Assembly: GCF_004122035.1 (NCBI RefSeq)
Contig: NZ_SAXA01000009.1
Coordinates: 124,001-188,000, forward strand
Direction of reading: 5' to 3'
DNA: 64,000 nucleotides
DNA from: Ancylomarina salipaludis
GTDB taxonomy: Bacteria > Bacteroidota > Bacteroidia > Bacteroidales > Marinifilaceae
Positions 43,240 through 52,800 of this stretch are shown piece after piece (positions within the stretch are counted from its first letter, which is position 1; every line of letters starts with the position of its first letter). Position numbers and translations under genes: made by a program. Under the pieces are notes generated by a model that saw only the letters and a program-made list of their open reading frames with translations, made no database searches and was not told the DNA's origin.

Positions 43240-44583
43240 ATGGAAATATTAATTAAAGTTTCTCAGTTTCTTCTGAGTTTGTCTATTTTGGTGGTTCTCC
43301 ATGAAATGGGGCACTTTATATTTGCCAAAATGTTTAAAACACGTGTTGAGAAATTCTATATGTTTTTTAATCCGGGTTTTTCTCTTTTTAAATATAAGAA
43401 AGGTGAAACTGAATATGGTATTGGATGGATTCCTTTGGGGGGCTATGTGAAGATATCAGGTATGATTGATGAGTCGATGGATAAGGAGCAAATGGCTTTG
43501 CCACCAGAGCCATACGAATTTCGTTCGAAACCAGCCTACCAAAGACTTTTGATTATGGTTGGTGGCGTTTTAGTGAATTTTATTCTTGCCTTCTTCATTT
43601 ATATTTCGGTACTATTTGCCTGGGGAGATGCATATCTTCCTGCTGAGAATGTGAAATATGGTTACGTATGTGACTCTTTGGCTCAGAGTATTGGTTTGCA
43701 GAATGGTGATAAGATTCTTGAATTGGATCATCAAAAACAGGTGAAATATTCGGATATTCTAACCAATATTCTGTTGAATAATCCTAAAACCATGCAAGTT
43801 GAACGTGATGGTGAGATGATTGATATTGCTATTCCTCAGACTTTTGTGGCGGATCTGCTTTCCCAAAGTAGCAAAGGGTTTTCAATGTCTCCGGTGATTG
43901 AGCCTCGTTTCCCTTTACAACCTTTTGTGATTGGTGGATTTTCCAAGGAATCAGCGGCGAAAGAAGCAGGAATTAAAAAGGGGGATCAAATACTCTTAGT
44001 AAATGGAAAGGATATCGAGTTTTTTGATGAATATCTGGCATATCTACAAACTCTAAAGGGTCAAACAGTAGTTCTTACTGTTAAGCGCGATGGTGAAGTT
44101 CATGAAATTTCAACAAAATTAAGCGACGAGGCCAAGTTGGGTATCTCACTGAAACCTTACAATCATTTTGAATTTGCAGCAATTGAGTATAGCTTTTTGG
44201 AAGCAATTCCTGCTGGAATTAACAAAGGGGTTGATAAGTTACAATCATATTTGAAACAGTTCAAGCTGATTTTTTCGTCCGAAACCAAAGGTTATAAGTC
44301 TATTGGTGGATTTGGAACCATTGCGAGTATTTTCCCGGGTGTTTGGGATTGGCATGCCTTTTGGAACCTGACAGCCTTCTTATCAATTATTTTGGCAATA
44401 ATGAATATTTTACCGATTCCAGCTTTGGATGGAGGGCATGTGATGTTTTTGTTGTACGAAATTATTACCCGACGTAAGCCCGGGGATAAGTTTATGGAGT
44501 ATGCTCAAATTGGGGGTATGATTATCTTGTTTGGTTTGCTTATTTTCGCCAATGCCAATGATATTATGAAGGCATTTAATTAG
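43240..44583 (+). CDS. rseP: RIP metalloprotease RseP (site-2 protease)
   Basis: 447 residues. The zinc site is HEMGH at residues 21-25 in the first membrane segment, and the third ligand is the aspartate in NILPIPALDGGH near the C-terminus. Two PDZ regions lie between (about 130-215 and 220-300), with KEAGIKKGDQILLVNGKDI in the second. The enzyme cuts membrane-embedded anti-sigma factors and remnants of signal peptides within the inner membrane. No anti-sigma factor gene is next to it, so its targets are elsewhere. Follows dxr in the same direction. Confidence 0.96.
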   Translation: MEILIKVSQFLLSLSILVVLHEMGHFIFAKMFKTRVEKFYMFFNPGFSLFKYKKGETEYGIGWIPLGGYVKISGMIDESMDKEQMALPPEPYEFRSKPAYQRLLIMVGGVLVNFILAFFIYISVLFAWGDAYLPAENVKYGYVCDSLAQSIGLQNGDKILELDHQKQVKYSDILTNILLNNPKTMQVERDGEMIDIAIPQTFVADLLSQSSKGFSMSPVIEPRFPLQPFVIGGFSKESAAKEAGIKKGDQILLVNGKDIEFFDEYLAYLQTLKGQTVVLTVKRDGEVHEISTKLSDEAKLGISLKPYNHFEFAAIEYSFLEAIPAGINKGVDKLQSYLKQFKLIFSSETKGYKSIGGFGTIASIFPGVWDWHAFWNLTAFLSIILAIMNILPIPALDGGHVMFLLYEIITRRKPGDKFMEYAQIGGMIILFGLLIFANANDIMKAFN

Positions 44584-44613
44584 CTTTAGAGGGATGAATT
44601 TCAGACATCTGTC

Positions 44614-44643
44614 TTGATACTTTATGCGAAAATGTTATATTTG
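44614..44643 (+). promoter_or_regulatory. tatA promoter
   Basis: TTG at 44614-44616, 19 bases, TATATTTG at 44636-44643. Same spacing as the promoter at 25654. The -7 box is 26 bases before the ATG. Confidence 0.7.
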
Positions 44644-44669
44644 TGACATAAATACTTAAAAAAAAACTT

Positions 44670-44870
44670 ATGAATCTTTTTGTAATAGCCGGAATGATTG
44701 GAGCTCCTCAAATAATATTAATTATTGTTGTTGTATTACTTTTGTTTGGCGGAAGAAAAATCCCGGAGCTAATGAAGGGTATTGGTCAGGGAATGAAAGA
44801 GTTTAAGAAGGCTACCGAATCCGAAGACAAGGAAAAAGACAAGGACGAAAAGGAGAAAAAAGATAAATAA
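44670..44870 (+). CDS. tatA: Twin-arginine translocase TatA/TatE subunit
   Basis: 66 residues: a short N-terminal membrane helix (about 10-26), the [22 protein letters not shown] amphipathic helix starting with the conserved FG, and a Lys/Glu-rich tail. TatA oligomers form the passage for folded proteins across the inner membrane together with TatC, which is not in the window. It has its own promoter and terminator, so it is a single-gene unit. TatA versus TatE cannot be told apart at this length. Confidence 0.95.
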   Translation: MNLFVIAGMIGAPQIILIIVVVLLLFGGRKIPELMKGIGQGMKEFKKATESEDKEKDKDEKEKKDK

Positions 44871-44876
44871 TAGAGA

Positions 44877-44902
44877 GGCAGGTTTAAGAACCTGCCTTTT
44901 TT
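44877..44902 (+). terminator. Rho-independent terminator after tatA
   Basis: GGCAGGTT-TAAG-AACCTGCC then TTTTTT, immediately after the stop. Confidence 0.9.
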
Positions 44903-45060
44903 ATATCATTGACTTTAAAGTATAAATCGTCACTTTTTACGGGCTTTTAAGAATAGATATAATTACCACAATATTACATGTTTTTTGATTTGATGCAAGG
45001 ATAAAATGCTTATCTTAATTCCGCAAAAATACATACTTAAAATTGAAGTGATTAGTCCCT

Positions 45061-46419
45061 ATGAGATATACAATACCAGCTTTTAAAGCCTTATTAGTTA
45101 CTGGAGTTATACTAAGTTCTTTTTATACGGGTTTGGCTGCAGATAAGGGGAATTCTTCTTGCCTGGCAAAGACCGATGGTGTAGAATTTATTTATAAGCC
45201 AGAAGAAACCAATAGGGAAAATCCGAATGGAAAAACGAGTAACAATAATCTTGTCCCTGTTTTTTCCAATGAAGATTATGCCTGGCGTATTGATAAGTTG
45301 AATGAAGCGAGTCCTATTCAACTTGATTTTAATGATATCGTAAAGCGATATATTGATGTCTATTCAGTTCGTCATCGTGATAAAACAGCCCGGATTTTAG
45401 GTTTGAGCGAAATTTACTTTCCGATTTTTGAGGAATACCTCGATAAATATGGTTTACCCCTCGAATTAAAATACATTGCCGTTATTGAGTCAGCTTTGAA
45501 TCCAAAAGCTAAATCTCGTTCAGGTGCGACGGGCTTGTGGCAATTCATGTTTCATGCCAGCCGCATGTTCGATTTGAAAATCAACTCTTATGTTGATGAA
45601 AGAATGGATCCGGTAAAATCAACAGATGCGGCTTGTAAATACCTGCAGTATTTGTATCGCATATTTGGGGACTGGCAATTGACAATTGCAGCGTATAACG
45701 GAGGACCGGGAGTTGTTCGTGATGCGATTAAAGCATCAGGTGGGAAAACGAACTTTTGGGATATCGCAGCCTTCCTGCCCGAACAAACCCGAAAATACTT
45801 ACCTGCTTTTATCGCTGTTAACTACGTGATGAATTACAATCAGGAGCACAATATTATACCTGAGCATTTGAAATTTTCTTATCTGAAACTCTCAGATGTT
45901 GAAGTTAAAAAGTCCTTGTCCTTGTTGAATGTTTCAAAAGCATTGGACATTTCGATTGATGATTTAAGACGCTTAAATCCAATTTACAAGCTCGATTTTA
46001 TCCCTCAAAGTGAATTGCCTGCAAGTTTGACTTTACCTGTAGATAAAGTGCCGGCATTTGTTGAAAACGAATCAGAATTGTATGCCGCACCCCAAACAAA
46101 AGTGTTGTATCACGATATAGAAAGAAACATGTCGTCTACCCGAGGGAAAAAGTGTATTGTTCATGTGGTGCAAGCTGGCGAATTTTTTCATAAAATAGCG
46201 ATGAAGTACTCATGCACAAGTGATAATATCAAAACATGGAACAATTTAAGAGGAGATATCCTTCATATTGGGCAGAGACTTAAGGTGTGGGTTCCTGTAT
46301 CTGAAACCAGTTCGAATGCGATGAAAGATGTAGGTATGTTTGATCTGCCTAATGTATTGATTCAGAATAACAGTGATTTGAAATCGGCGAATAAACATAT
46401 CAGTATGCTCTCCAATTAA
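45061..46419 (+). CDS. Membrane-bound lytic transglycosylase with SLT and LysM domains (MltD-like)
   Basis: 452 residues with a signal peptide (about 1-26). The SLT domain spans about 125-250 with the catalytic glutamate E143 in YIAVIESALNP, then GATGLWQFM and AYNGGPG. A LysM domain at about 363-410 (HVVQAGEFFHKIAMKYSC, GQRLKVW) binds peptidoglycan. Only one LysM is recognisable, fewer than in E. coli MltD, and no lipobox is evident. The enzyme cleaves the glycan strand to give 1,6-anhydro ends during wall remodelling. The DUF4837 gene follows 59 bases later. Confidence 0.93.
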   Translation: MRYTIPAFKALLVTGVILSSFYTGLAADKGNSSCLAKTDGVEFIYKPEETNRENPNGKTSNNNLVPVFSNEDYAWRIDKLNEASPIQLDFNDIVKRYIDVYSVRHRDKTARILGLSEIYFPIFEEYLDKYGLPLELKYIAVIESALNPKAKSRSGATGLWQFMFHASRMFDLKINSYVDERMDPVKSTDAACKYLQYLYRIFGDWQLTIAAYNGGPGVVRDAIKASGGKTNFWDIAAFLPEQTRKYLPAFIAVNYVMNYNQEHNIIPEHLKFSYLKLSDVEVKKSLSLLNVSKALDISIDDLRRLNPIYKLDFIPQSELPASLTLPVDKVPAFVENESELYAAPQTKVLYHDIERNMSSTRGKKCIVHVVQAGEFFHKIAMKYSCTSDNIKTWNNLRGDILHIGQRLKVWVPVSETSSNAMKDVGMFDLPNVLIQNNSDLKSANKHISMLSN

Positions 46420-46478
46420 GTTGTTTTAAAGGGGGGTAAATTATAATAAAACAAGAATATTTATTTAAAATATCAGTT

Positions 46479-47489
46479 ATGAAATCGATAATAAAATTTG
46501 GTATCATTTGTTTGGTTCTTGTTACAAGTATCAGTTCTTGTAAGAAAACAACAAAGGGATTAATGCCAACAGTTACTGGTCAATCGGGTGAGATTGTAAT
46601 TTTGAGTAGTATGGCATTATGGGAAGGTGTCGTTGGCGATTCGATAAAAGCAATTTTTAATGATATTCAGGTGGGAATGCCACAGGATGAGGCTGTGATG
46701 GATTTGTTCCATTTGAATCAGCAGGCTTTTACCAGTATGTTTAAAACACATAGAAGTATTTTAGAAATAAAGGTTGCGTCATCGGTTAAGAAACCCAGAT
46801 TGGTTGTGAAAGATAATATGTATGCTCGCACACAGGCTTATATGCGTGTTGAAGCAGCCTCTGTTAACGATATGTTGGAGATTTTGGATAAAAACAGAAC
46901 AAAGATTTTGGCTTACTTTATACGTGGTGAGCGTAATCGAAAAATTGGTATTATCTCAAAAGCTCCTGTGCAGGATATTTTTGATTATTTAAAAAAGGAA
47001 AAGCATTTTACTTTAGCATTTCCATCGGGTTATAAGATTAGAAAAACAGAACCGGACTTTTTTTGGGTAAGTAAGGAAACACCTGAAACAAGCCAGGGGA
47101 TGTTTATTTATACTTACGATTACCTTACTGAAGATGCTTTTGATAAGGATGCAATTTTGATGTTGAGAAATCAGAAGCTTAGAGATTTGGTTCCCGGACC
47201 TTCAAAAGGAAGTTATATGACAACCGAGAACAATTTCCCTATTTCATTTAATCATTTCGAGTTTCAGGGGAATTATGCTGTTGAAATGAGAGGTTTGTGG
47301 AAAGTTGAGAATGACTTTATGGGCGGTCCTTTTGTAAATCTCTCATTCCTTGATTCAGTTAATAATCGTGTGATTTGTATGGATGCTTACGTGTATCGCC
47401 CAAACCATGATAAGCGCGAGTTGCTGAGAGAGCTTGAGGCGATTATGTACACATACACATCGATTAAAGCTGAGGCTAAATCTAAGTAG
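46479..47489 (+). CDS. DUF4837 family lipoprotein
   Basis: 336 residues. The lipobox ends SISSC with the cysteine at 21, followed by KKTTKG, so the protein probably stays in the periplasm or inner leaflet rather than at the surface. The body fits DUF4837: GQSGEIVILSS, an LFHLNQQAF block, and PGPSKGSYMTTE. The family is confined to Bacteroidota and often lies in conserved envelope gene clusters; its function is unknown. A small gene of unknown function follows 44 bases downstream, perhaps in the same message. Confidence 0.93.
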   Translation: MKSIIKFGIICLVLVTSISSCKKTTKGLMPTVTGQSGEIVILSSMALWEGVVGDSIKAIFNDIQVGMPQDEAVMDLFHLNQQAFTSMFKTHRSILEIKVASSVKKPRLVVKDNMYARTQAYMRVEAASVNDMLEILDKNRTKILAYFIRGERNRKIGIISKAPVQDIFDYLKKEKHFTLAFPSGYKIRKTEPDFFWVSKETPETSQGMFIYTYDYLTEDAFDKDAILMLRNQKLRDLVPGPSKGSYMTTENNFPISFNHFEFQGNYAVEMRGLWKVENDFMGGPFVNLSFLDSVNNRVICMDAYVYRPNHDKRELLRELEAIMYTYTSIKAEAKSK

Positions 47490-47533
47490 GGATTAAGAGT
47501 CAGTGAAGTTGGAATTGTGTGGGATAACTAAAA

Positions 47534-47923
47534 ATGGATCAAGTGAATTTACCTGATTATAATCAAATTAAGGTTTCTAAGTATCGCGATAAAGTCGGGA
47601 TCATAAAACAAGTTGCAGCTCAGATTGAAAAAGATTTTTATCAGTTTGGGTTTGAAGTTCGGTTTTCAGGAAATCCGGATGAGGCTTATGATGAACTTTT
47701 TTCTCAGATCATTGAGCACGTGGCTTATATGCTTAGTCAGGATTATCATCGTTTGATTTTGCTTTTGTATCAGATTGATTTGAGCGAAAAAGAGATTTTG
47801 AAGAATGAGTTGAAATACCCGAATGTGGATAAGCAGCAGCTTTTGTCCGAATTGATTATTCAGCGTGAGCTTAAAAAAGTACTTATCCGAAATTATTTTA
47901 AGGAGAATCCGGATAAATTATAA
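47534..47923 (+). CDS. Conserved small helical protein of unknown function
   Basis: 129 residues with no signal peptide and no membrane segment. The C-terminal part is largely helical and charged (EKEILKNELKYPNVDKQQLLSE). I recall similar unnamed proteins in Bacteroidota but no named family; no catalytic motif is evident. It follows the DUF4837 gene by 44 bases in the same direction, and 203 bases separate it from pdxA, which has its own candidate -7 element. Expression as the tail of the transglycosylase-DUF4837 unit is likely. Confidence 0.8.
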   Translation: MDQVNLPDYNQIKVSKYRDKVGIIKQVAAQIEKDFYQFGFEVRFSGNPDEAYDELFSQIIEHVAYMLSQDYHRLILLLYQIDLSEKEILKNELKYPNVDKQQLLSELIIQRELKKVLIRNYFKENPDKL

Positions 47924-47990
47924 TTGTCTGAACTTGTTAAGCTATGAAATAGAGCGAGATGATTATAATAGATCTTTTCTTTAATCTTAT

Positions 47991-47998
47991 TACTTTTG
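47991..47998 (+). promoter_or_regulatory. Candidate pdxA -7 element
   Basis: TACTTTTG matches TAnnTTTG; no clear -33. Implied leader about 120 bases to the pdxA start. Confidence 0.35.
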
Positions 47999-48126
47999 TG
48001 AAAACATGTTTGGATTGCTTTTTACATTCTGGATTAAGAGATTGTATGGAAGAGGTTTCGTTGATGAGAAACTTACATTTTTATAATGGCTGACAATCCA
48101 ATTGATATATATAAATATACAGACCA

Positions 48127-49206
48127 ATGAAAGATACTAAAATAAAAGTCGGAATAACTCAAGGTGATATTAATGGGATTGGTTACGAGGTGATAATTAA
48201 GACCTTGATGGATGCGCGAATTTTGGAAATATGTACACCTATTATTTATGGTTCGCCTAAGGTTGCTGCCTATCACAAAAAAGCCCTTGATATTGAGGAT
48301 TTCAGTTTGAATAATATTAAAACAGCTCAGGATGCTCATGCAAAAAGAATAAATATTATTAACTGCACGGATGAGAATATTAAAGTTGAGCTGGGGAAAT
48401 CTACAACTAGTGCCGGAATTGCCGCTTTAGCTTCTTTGGAGGCAGCAGTAAAGGATTTAAATGAAGGTAATATTGATGTTTTACTAACTGCACCAATCAA
48501 TAAAAAGAATATTCAGTCTAAGGATTTTGTTTTTCCAGGCCATACCGAGTATTTGGAATCCAGAATTAATTCAGGCAAATCATTAATGTTGCTGATTAGT
48601 GAAAAACTGAGAGTGGGTGTTGTTACAGGCCATATTCCAATCTCAAAAGTTTCAGAAAGTATTACAGAAGAGAAAATTATTGAGAAGTTAAATATTCTGA
48701 ACAAATCTTTAATTCAGGACTTTGGTATTCGTAAACCTAAGGTGGCTGTTCTTAGTTTGAATCCTCATGCTGGTGACGATGGCTTAATTGGATCTGAGGA
48801 AAAAGATGTGATTATTCCGGCAATCGAGAAAGCGAGAAAGAGTGGTATTATGGCTTTGGGGCCATATCCTGCTGACGGTTTTTTTGGGTCGAATGATTAT
48901 TCAAAGTTTGATGCCATTCTGTCTATGTATCATGATCAGGGACTAACGGCTTTTAAAGCTTTATCTTTTGATTCCGGGGTTAATTTCACAGCTGGTTTAT
49001 CTAAGGTGAGAACATCTCCGGCTCATGGTACTGCTTATGCAATTGCAGGTACCAATGTTGCTTCACCTGAATCTTTTCAAAAGGCTCTGTACATGGCTAT
49101 TGATGTTTACCGAAACAGAATTCAATTTGAAGAGTTGAATAAGGACCCTATGAAGGTTAAAGCGCCGAGTGCCGATTTTCAGAATAAAAGACAATCGGTG
49201 AAATAA
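48127..49206 (+). CDS. pdxA: 4-hydroxythreonine-4-phosphate dehydrogenase
   Basis: 359 residues. The N-terminus reads VGITQGDINGIGYEV, the family signature; FPGHTEYL and MYHDQGLTAFKALSF provide the histidines and aspartate that bind the active-site metal. LNPHAGDDGLIG and ALGPYPADGFF are further conserved blocks. The enzyme oxidises 4-phosphohydroxy-L-threonine in the DXP-dependent route to pyridoxal phosphate in the cytoplasm. The presence of dxr in the window fits use of the DXP node, though PdxA links to it only through pathway chemistry. ruvA starts 52 bases later. Confidence 0.97.
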   Translation: MKDTKIKVGITQGDINGIGYEVIIKTLMDARILEICTPIIYGSPKVAAYHKKALDIEDFSLNNIKTAQDAHAKRINIINCTDENIKVELGKSTTSAGIAALASLEAAVKDLNEGNIDVLLTAPINKKNIQSKDFVFPGHTEYLESRINSGKSLMLLISEKLRVGVVTGHIPISKVSESITEEKIIEKLNILNKSLIQDFGIRKPKVAVLSLNPHAGDDGLIGSEEKDVIIPAIEKARKSGIMALGPYPADGFFGSNDYSKFDAILSMYHDQGLTAFKALSFDSGVNFTAGLSKVRTSPAHGTAYAIAGTNVASPESFQKALYMAIDVYRNRIQFEELNKDPMKVKAPSADFQNKRQSVK

Positions 49207-49258
49207 TTGATGTTTTGATCTAACTATACTGTAAGTACACTCATCCAATTTTACCTAT

Positions 49259-49840
49259 ATGTTTGAATATATCAAAGGCGATATTAATGAATTAACCCCT
49301 ACAAATGTGGTTGTTGAGAACCATGGTATGGGTTATATTATTAATATATCATTAAATACATACTCGCAGCTTTCAGGCCATAAATCAACACAACTATATC
49401 TGCATCAGGTTATTCGTGATGATGCTCATTTGTTGTTTGGATTTAAAGAATTGAAGGAGAGAGAAATCTTCCGTTTATTAATTTCTGTTTCTGGTGTAGG
49501 AGCTAACACTGCCAGAATGATGCTTTCATCATTGACAGCTGATGAAATTAAAAAGGCTATTTTTTCAAATAATTCCAAAACATTGCAGGATGTTAAAGGA
49601 ATTGGAGCAAAAACAGCACAGCGAATTATTATTGAACTAAAGGATAAGATTGGAAAAGAAGAAGAAATGGGTGCAATCGTATTGCCTCAGGACAATACAA
49701 TTCGTGAAGAAGCGTTATCTGCTTTAGTGATGCTTGGTTTTGCTAAAAATTCTATTGTCAAAGTACTTGATAAGATTATCAAAGCAAATTCTCCGGCAAG
49801 TGTTGAGGAGTTAATTAAATTAGCTCTGAAACAACTCTAA
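49259..49840 (+). CDS. ruvA: Holliday junction branch migration protein RuvA
   Basis: 193 residues. Domain I (OB fold, about 1-62) starts MFEYIKGDI with the NHGMGYIINI block; the helix-hairpin-helix domain (about 70-140) carries SVSGVGANTARMML and DVKGIGAKTAQRIIIELKDK; domain III (about 146-193) contacts RuvB. RuvA tetramers hold four-way DNA junctions for the RuvB motor. The order ruvA, sprA, gcvH is known from Flavobacterium and related genomes. sprA begins 24 bases after its stop. Confidence 0.97.
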   Translation: MFEYIKGDINELTPTNVVVENHGMGYIINISLNTYSQLSGHKSTQLYLHQVIRDDAHLLFGFKELKEREIFRLLISVSGVGANTARMMLSSLTADEIKKAIFSNNSKTLQDVKGIGAKTAQRIIIELKDKIGKEEEMGAIVLPQDNTIREEALSALVMLGFAKNSIVKVLDKIIKANSPASVEELIKLALKQL

Positions 49841-49864
49841 TCTAAATCGTAAAAATCCCCCTTC

Positions 49865-52800
49865 TTGAAAAAACTGGTTCAATACATATTAGCGTTTTTA
49901 TTTTTATTCACTCTTGGGCTTGCTTCTAATGTTAGTTCTTTGAAGGCAGATGCTTATTCTTTTGAAAGTTTACAACAAGACAGTACACTGATAAAGAGTG
50001 CAGAACGTATTATTAACCCCAAATCACCATTTAATAAGGCTAAAAAGAAAAGTGCCAAGGATGAGTCACTGCCTTATTCTTTTGATGATGAGGATAATAT
50101 AAAGCTCAAAAACAATCAAGTCAAGTCTCCGTTATATTTGAAGGATCCGTCTAATATTGAGACGACAATAGCTTATGATCCTGTTACGGGAAATTATATT
50201 CTCAAAAAGCGAATTGGAGGCATGGATTATCGTAATTCAAGCTCAATATCGAAAGCGGAGTTTCAGGCTCAGCAAAATCAGGCAGCTTTACGGGATTATT
50301 GGATGGAGCGTATTTCGTCAGACAGATACGTTAGTGGTGCTGATCAGCGTTCATTTTTAGGATCAAAGGTGTTTGGAAAATTGTTTGGTAATACTGCCAT
50401 TTCAATTAAGCCTCAGGGGGCTGCAGAACTGAGTTTTGGTATCAGTACAACCAAGGTTGATAATCCAACAATACCTGAAGAGCTAAGAAAAACAACCAGC
50501 TTCGATTTTGATGAGAAGATTCAGATGAGTGTCTCGGGTAAGATTGGTGATATTTTATCAATGGAGGTGAATTACAACACCGAGGCAACCTTTGATTACG
50601 AAAATCAGATGAAACTGGAGTATAATGGTGAAGAAGATAACATCATTAGAAAAGTTGAAGCGGGTAATGTGTCAATGCCAATTTCGAATACTCTGATCAC
50701 CGGAGGACAGAATCTTTTTGGTGTGAAAACTGAGATGCAGTTTGGTAAACTTTCAGTGGCATCGGTTTTTTCTCAGCAAAAAGGTGAGACTAAGGTCGTG
50801 AATATGGAAAATGGCGCTCAAAAGAGCGAATTTGAAGTTTCAGTGGATCAATACGAAGCGAATCGCCACTTCTTTTTATCAAAGTATTTTTATGACACCT
50901 ATGATCAGGCAATGGCTAAATTGCCGATTGTGAATTCGGCTGTTACAATTAATAAGATTGAGGTCTGGATTACGAATAAGAATTCAAACTTTGAAGATTC
51001 AAGAAACTTTGTTGGTTTTGTTGATCTTGGAGAAAACTATACACAAGGTGAATATCCGGATAATGAAAAAGGTTCTGCTAATGAAGTTTTTTATAATGAA
51101 CTAACAGATGGTCCGTATAAAGATATCAGAGATATAAACCAGGTTACAAATGTTTTAAATGGGCATTTTATTGCTGGTAAAGATTATGAGAAAGTTGAAA
51201 ATGCCCGATTGTTGTCGGAAAGTGAATATACTCTGAACCGACGTTTGGGTTATATCTCGTTGAATCAATCGTTGAATGCAGATGAAGTTCTGGCCGTGGC
51301 CTATCAGTATACCGTAAATGGAGAAGTTTTCCAGGTAGGGGAATTTTCAACAACGGGTGTTAGTGCACCTCAATCTCTTATTCTGAAGTTGATTAAAGGC
51401 ACAAATCTGAATCCTTCGCTTAAAAGGACTTGGATGTTGATGATGAAAAATATCTATAATATTGGTGCTTACCAGATTAATTCTGAAGATTTCCGTCTGG
51501 ATGTTTTGTATCAGAATGATCAGGCTGGTTCGCAATTGAATTATATTGATACGGACGGAGCGGGTAAAAATGAGATTTTATTGAGTTTGTTAAATCTGGA
51601 TAATTTAAATTCACAACTGGATCCCAGTCCTGATGGGATGTTTGACTTTATCGAGGCTCTAACGATTTATCCGAATAAGGGCCGAATTATTTTCCCGGCT
51701 AAAGAACCATTCGGTTCTTATCTGCGATCGAAGATCACGAACAATGCTGTTGCTGATAAATATGCTTTTGATGACCTGTATATTAAGACACAAAATGAAG
51801 CTCAGCAAATAGCTGAAAAAAATAAATTTGCACTTAAGGGGAGTTACAAGTCGACAGGTGGATCAGAAATCTCGTTAAATGCATTGAATGTTCAACCCGG
51901 ATCGGTTGAAGTGAAGGCTGGTGGAATTAAGCTCATCGAGAATATTGACTATACTGTTGATTACACATTAGGACGAGTTAAAATTATCAATCAGGCTCTT
52001 CTGGAAGCGGGGACCCCTATTTCAATTTCTTCAGAAAGTAATTCTCTCTTTAATATCCAAACGAAAACATTGGTGGGGGTTCAGATGGACTACCAGTTTA
52101 ATAATGATTTTAATTTGGGTGCAACAGTGATGCATTTATCCGAACAGCCGCTGACTCAGAAAGTGAATATTGGAGATGAACCCATTTCGAATACCATTTG
52201 GGGATTGAATGGAAGTTATAGAACGGAGTCCATGTTTTTGACGAATTTGGTTGATAAACTGCCGTTTATCGAGACTAAAGAGCCATCACAAATTTCTGTA
52301 GAAGGTGAATTTGCACAGCTGGTTCCAGGACATAATAAGGCAATTGGGAGTTCGGGGACAGCCTATATCGATGATTTTGAGGGAACAGAAACCTCCATTG
52401 ATATGAAGAATTATAATTCCTGGGTTTTAGCCAGTACACCACAAAATCACCCTGATTTTCCTGAAGGAGATTTGAATAACGATTTGGCATATGGTTATAA
52501 TCGTGCTAAGTTAGCCTGGTATGTGATCGATCCGCTTTTTAATAGAAATACATCTTCAACCCCAGCACATATTCGGTCGGATAAAGAACAATTATCAAAT
52601 CATTTTGTACGTGAGGTGTTCGAAGAAGAGATATGGCCTAATAAGGAAACAGCATCTGGTATTCCAACAAATATTTCAGTACTGAATTTAGCTTATTATC
52701 CTACTGAAAAGGGGCCTTACAATTACGATGTTGATGGACGGGCTAATATCTCAGAGGGTATGAATACCGATGGAACATTGAAAAATCCTGAAAAACGTTG

